DNA from: Candidatus Woesearchaeota archaeon
GTDB lineage: Archaea > Nanobdellota > Nanobdellia > Woesearchaeales > JABIAG01
Length of the DNA stretch: 14,566 bases
Direction of reading: 5' to 3'
Assembly: GCA_019323235.1 (NCBI GenBank)
Contig: JAHWHN010000210.1
Location: 1-14,566 of the forward strand
Shown: in pieces, positions 12,473-14,566 of the stretch
Numbering within the stretch: position 1 is the first letter of the stretch
Layout: each line of letters opens with the position of its first letter
Translations under genes and position numbers: made by a program
Notes under the pieces: generated by a model
What the model was told of the DNA's origin: nothing
Database searches by the model: none
The model's input: only the letters and a program-made list of their open reading frames with translations

Positions 12473-13537
12473 ATGAATTACGAAACAAAAACAAAAGAAG
12501 TAACTCTTCTAAAAAATGATTTTATCATTGTAAAAGTAGAAAGGCCTGATAATTATAAATTTATTTCAGGACAACACGCAATGATTAAATTAAATAATGA
12601 ACAAAGACCATTTACAATAGCATCAGCAAATGATGATGAAGATATTGAATTTTTAATTAAATCACATGGTAAATTTACAAAACAACTTGAAAATTTAAAA
12701 GAAGGAGACGAAATCATAATTTCTGAAGCTTTCGGAGAAAAATTTAATTTTACTAAAGATTCAAAAGAAGATTTAGTGATGGTTGCGGGTGGCTCTGGAA
12801 TTACTCCGTTTATGAGTGTATTAAGATTTATTAAAAATAATAATCTTCCAAATAAAGTTGATTTATTCTTTTATAATCAAACAACAATCCCTTATGAAGA
12901 AGAATTGAAAAATTTAAATGAACTTGAAAACATAAATGTTCATTTTTCATTAACAAGACCTAAAGAAGGTTGGAAAGGAATGGTTGGTTATTTGACAAAT
13001 GATTCTATTAAAGATATAAATTGTAATGAAAGAACTTGGTTCTTATGTGGACCAACTAATCTACTAGAGACAACTATCAAAATACTAGAAAATAAAGGTG
13101 TCAATAAAGCTAATATAAAATATGAGGGCTGGGCTTTGTCTTCAAAGGAGAAAAAGAAAATGGAAAAAAATAAACTATACAAATGTGAAATCTGTGGAAA
13201 TGTAGCACAAATGGTTGAAGGAAAACCAATTCCTTTAATGTGTTGTGGTCAAGAAATGCAGGAAATGCCTGAAAAAACAGAAGAAGAAGGTAATGAAAAA
13301 CACAAACCTGTTGTTGAAATTAATGGTAATGAAGTAACTGTTAAAGTTGGAAGTGTAGCTCATCCAATGGAAGAAGCTCATTACATTGAAATGATTCAAT
13401 TATTCCAAGGAAATAAAATTGTGGCAATGAAACAATTACTTCCTGGAGAAAAACCAGAAGCAAAATTCGTTTTAGAAAATACTGAAGGTTTAACAGCTAA
13501 AGCATTTTGTAACATACATGGATTTTGGAGAAATTAG
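12473..13537 (+). CDS. Fusion of FNR-like FAD/NAD(P)H reductase with class I desulfoferrodoxin (superoxide reductase)
   Basis: A 354-residue fusion. Residues 1-225 are a ferredoxin-NADP-reductase-type module: FAD motif RPFTIAS at 45-51, nucleotide motif VAGGSGITPF at 104-113 and CGP at 192-194. Residues 230-354 are a complete class I desulfoferrodoxin. Its desulforedoxin part has the FeCys4 ligands C238, C241, C257 and C258. The superoxide reductase part has E275-K276-H277, H297, H303, C346 and H349, matching all five center II iron ligands and the catalytic Glu-Lys. Inferred flow: NAD(P)H, FAD, FeCys4, Fe(His)4Cys, superoxide to peroxide. Shine-Dalgarno GGAG at 12464; a TATA-like TTTTTTTAAATTTC also lies about 27 bp upstream. 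An internal start could yield the desulfoferrodoxin alone. Cytoplasmic. Confidence 0.93.
   Translation: MNYETKTKEVTLLKNDFIIVKVERPDNYKFISGQHAMIKLNNEQRPFTIASANDDEDIEFLIKSHGKFTKQLENLKEGDEIIISEAFGEKFNFTKDSKEDLVMVAGGSGITPFMSVLRFIKNNNLPNKVDLFFYNQTTIPYEEELKNLNELENINVHFSLTRPKEGWKGMVGYLTNDSIKDINCNERTWFLCGPTNLLETTIKILENKGVNKANIKYEGWALSSKEKKKMEKNKLYKCEICGNVAQMVEGKPIPLMCCGQEMQEMPEKTEEEGNEKHKPVVEINGNEVTVKVGSVAHPMEEAHYIEMIQLFQGNKIVAMKQLLPGEKPEAKFVLENTEGLTAKAFCNIHGFWRN
13144..13162 (+). promoter_or_regulatory. Internal Shine-Dalgarno and ATG at the fusion junction
   Basis: AAAGGAG (13144-13150) precedes an in-frame ATG at 13160-13162 by nine bases. It codes for MEKNKLYKCEICG, which is how free-standing desulfoferrodoxins usually begin. 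Internal initiation would give a 125-residue protein, the normal class I length. Confidence 0.45.
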
Positions 13538-13562
13538 TTTTCTCTAATTTTTTATTTTATTT
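13531..13562 (+). terminator. Hairpin terminator after the fusion gene
   Basis: AAATTAG (13531-13537, including the stop codon) pairs with CTAATTT (13544-13550) around TTTTCT, followed by TTTATTTTATTTTTAT. Stem plus T-rich tract end the rubrerythrin/fusion transcript. Confidence 0.6.
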
Positions 13563-13578
13563 TTATAATTCTAGAAAA

Positions 13579-13932
13579 TTATCTTTGCCATTCTTCAAGT
13601 TCTCTCTGAACTTTTTTAGTCCATTCTTTTATAACATTCATTATTAATTCTCTAATATCATTTTTACCTTTAGCTTGGTAAATGAAAATATAACCCCCAT
13701 TCTCCAAATTATTTTGATTTCTTATAGTTATATCTTTTTCAGTTAATCTTTTCAGAGATCTTTGAACAGTAGTAATGTTAAAATCTAGTTCTTTAGAAAT
13801 TTGTTCACTCGTAAACCATTCGGTATTATTTCTTAATAAAAATTGAATTACTTTACAATCTGCTTTAGTTAAACCTAAACCACATTTTATTACATCTTCA
13901 ATTCTAAATTGCTTACATGCAAAATCAATCAT
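13579..13932 (-). CDS. Winged-helix transcriptional regulator with three N-terminal cysteines
   Basis: A 117-residue predicted DNA-binding regulator. The N-terminal segment MIDFACKQFRIEDVIKCGLG carries C6 and C17, and C26 follows in LTKADCKVI. A winged helix of the MarR/TrmB type spans about 20-90: helices at 21-34 and 41-50 (TSEQISKELD), a recognition helix at 54-66 (TTVQRSLKRLTEK), then a wing with NGGYIFIYQAKG. The C-terminal helix (RELIMNVIKEWTKKVQRELEEWQR) could dimerise. The three cysteines might bind a metal or sense redox state, which would fit the oxidative-stress neighbours. This is inference. The promoter is a strong BRE/TATA with leaderless spacing. It is convergent with the fusion gene; the operator it recognises could be the palindrome at 11855 or its own promoter. 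Confidence 0.85.
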   Translation of the reverse strand: MIDFACKQFRIEDVIKCGLGLTKADCKVIQFLLRNNTEWFTSEQISKELDFNITTVQRSLKRLTEKDITIRNQNNLENGGYIFIYQAKGKNDIRELIMNVIKEWTKKVQRELEEWQR

Positions 13933-13955
13933 TTAATTAAAAAATAAAAAGAAGC

Positions 13956-13971
13956 ATAAAAATGTTTCGTT
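13956..13971 (-). promoter_or_regulatory. BRE/TATA promoter of the winged-helix gene
   Basis: Minus strand AACGAAACATTTTTAT, 24 bases before the ATG at 13932. It is identical in sequence and spacing to the signal peptidase promoter at 3932-3947. Confidence 0.65.
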
Positions 13972-13979
13972 GTTTTTAA

Positions 13980-14507
13980 TTATAAACTACAACTATTCCC
14001 TGAACATTTTGGTCTGTATTTTGGTTCTGTTAAAATTTTCTTTTTAACTAAGTACCAATAAATCTTACATCCAATACAAATTCCAAAAGCAGCCTCTAAC
14101 CACATTAATGTTAAACAAGCAAAACAAATTGATAAAGGCAATACTCCTTTCATTTGAAAACCAAATGTTATAATAAACATAAATGTTGCCATAACTAATC
14201 CTAAAGCCCAGGCAAATTTCTTTTGTATTGCTCCAACATAATCTGGTTCTTGTTTTTTAATAATCAATCTACTAATTACACTAAAAGGACTTGCATGAGG
14301 TCCAATTACTGTCTTTAGGAAAAATTCAATTAAGAACAACCCAACAGTAAAATAGATTACTTCATATATTTTATAAGTTTGAATTAGGAACAAAGTAACA
14401 ATTCCTACTAGCAACATTAGTCCTGCAGTAGCTCTTACTTCTCTTTCATTAACAACAGGATAGTTATATCCAGGAACCTTTTCTCCAACTCTAATTATTT
14501 TATTCAT
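13980..14507 (-). CDS. DUF4395 family membrane protein with two CxxC motifs
   Basis: A 175-residue integral membrane protein of the DUF4395 family. Hallmarks are the N-terminal VPGYNYPVVNEREVRATAG (11-29), the conserved Glu in WLEAAFG and the CIGC motif at 144-147. Four membrane helices are likely: about 27-43, 49-66, 97-117 and 121-140. Besides C144/C147 there is a second CxxC, C128/C131 (CFAC), next to the membrane, and a Cys-containing tail (KCSGNSCSL). DUF4395 genes are often found near thioredoxin- or rhodanese-like genes, so thiol redox chemistry or sulfur handling is a reasonable but unproven role. It is transcribed from its own leaderless promoter, just upstream of the regulator gene in the same direction (47 bases between them). 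Confidence 0.88.
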   Translation of the reverse strand: MNKIIRVGEKVPGYNYPVVNEREVRATAGLMLLVGIVTLFLIQTYKIYEVIYFTVGLFLIEFFLKTVIGPHASPFSVISRLIIKKQEPDYVGAIQKKFAWALGLVMATFMFIITFGFQMKGVLPLSICFACLTLMWLEAAFGICIGCKIYWYLVKKKILTEPKYRPKCSGNSCSL

Positions 14508-14527
14508 TAACTAAAGTAATTAAATTC

Positions 14528-14543
14528 GATTTATAAAAGAATC
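14528..14543 (-). promoter_or_regulatory. TATA-box promoter of the DUF4395 gene
   Basis: Minus strand GATTCTTTTATAAATC, centred about 27 bp before the ATG at 14507, with no Shine-Dalgarno between: a leaderless transcript. Confidence 0.5.
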
Positions 14544-14566
14544 TAAGTATTTCTAAAAATAAAAGA

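Noticed and set aside
12988..13182. 64-codon minus-strand frame
   Set aside because: Shadow of the reductase-desulfoferrodoxin fusion, Phe/Ser-rich and without signals.
1..14566. Insertion sequence, transposase or attachment site
   Set aside because: No transposase-like protein, terminal inverted repeats or target duplications were seen; tRNA-Arg is not partly repeated elsewhere in the window.

Overview
The window comes from a strongly AT-rich archaeon, most likely a DPANN lineage of the Woesearchaeota/Pacearchaeota type. Archaeal markers are Taw1 (wyosine synthesis), transcript-cleavage factor TFS, elongation factor aEF-1beta with its Zn-ribbon partner, Orc1/Cdc6, an NMD3-like protein, a Sec11-type signal peptidase and BRE/TATA promoters about 27 bp upstream of leaderless ATGs. 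The lineage call rests on base composition, small genes and family-level resemblance; no 16S rRNA or ribosomal protein is present to fix it.

Layout. 1-914 (-) is the 5' part of taw1, cut by the window edge. 1013-2201 (+) holds two unrecognised genes, a very short low-confidence ORF, and a well-signalled 25-codon gene with TATA box and near-perfect Shine-Dalgarno. 2204-4146 (-) holds a hypothetical gene, a DUF167 gene overlapping TFS, a signal peptidase with a cysteine-bearing insertion, and a histone-H1-like lysine/alanine tetrapeptide-repeat protein. 4296-4727 (+) is an NMD3-like gene meeting a giant coiled-coil gene (4728-8162, -) tail to tail with no gap; that gene appears to start at an ATT codon. 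8314-8759 (+) is the Zn-ribbon/aEF-1beta pair. 8919-10199 (-) is orc1/cdc6 followed by a 32-codon gene and a hairpin terminator. A divergent intergenic region with a GTTTCC direct repeat separates it from a double winged-helix gene (10370-10891, +). A tRNA-Arg(UCG) at 11037-11110 (-) is followed at once by a 68-nt extended hairpin, then comes a second coiled-coil gene (11128-11766, -).

The right end is an oxidative-stress block: rubrerythrin (11905-12429, +), a single polypeptide joining a ferredoxin-NADP-reductase-like module to a complete class I desulfoferrodoxin (12473-13537, +), then on the other strand a small cysteine-containing winged-helix regulator and a DUF4395 membrane protein with two CxxC motifs. 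The fusion could pass electrons from NAD(P)H through flavin and the FeCys4 site to the superoxide-reducing iron, and the adjacent rubrerythrin could remove the peroxide produced. This is the most notable system here. An internal Shine-Dalgarno/ATG at the fusion junction could also yield free desulfoferrodoxin.

Two initiation styles coexist: leaderless genes with TATA near -27 from the ATG, and genes with GAGGTG-type Shine-Dalgarno sequences and a short leader.
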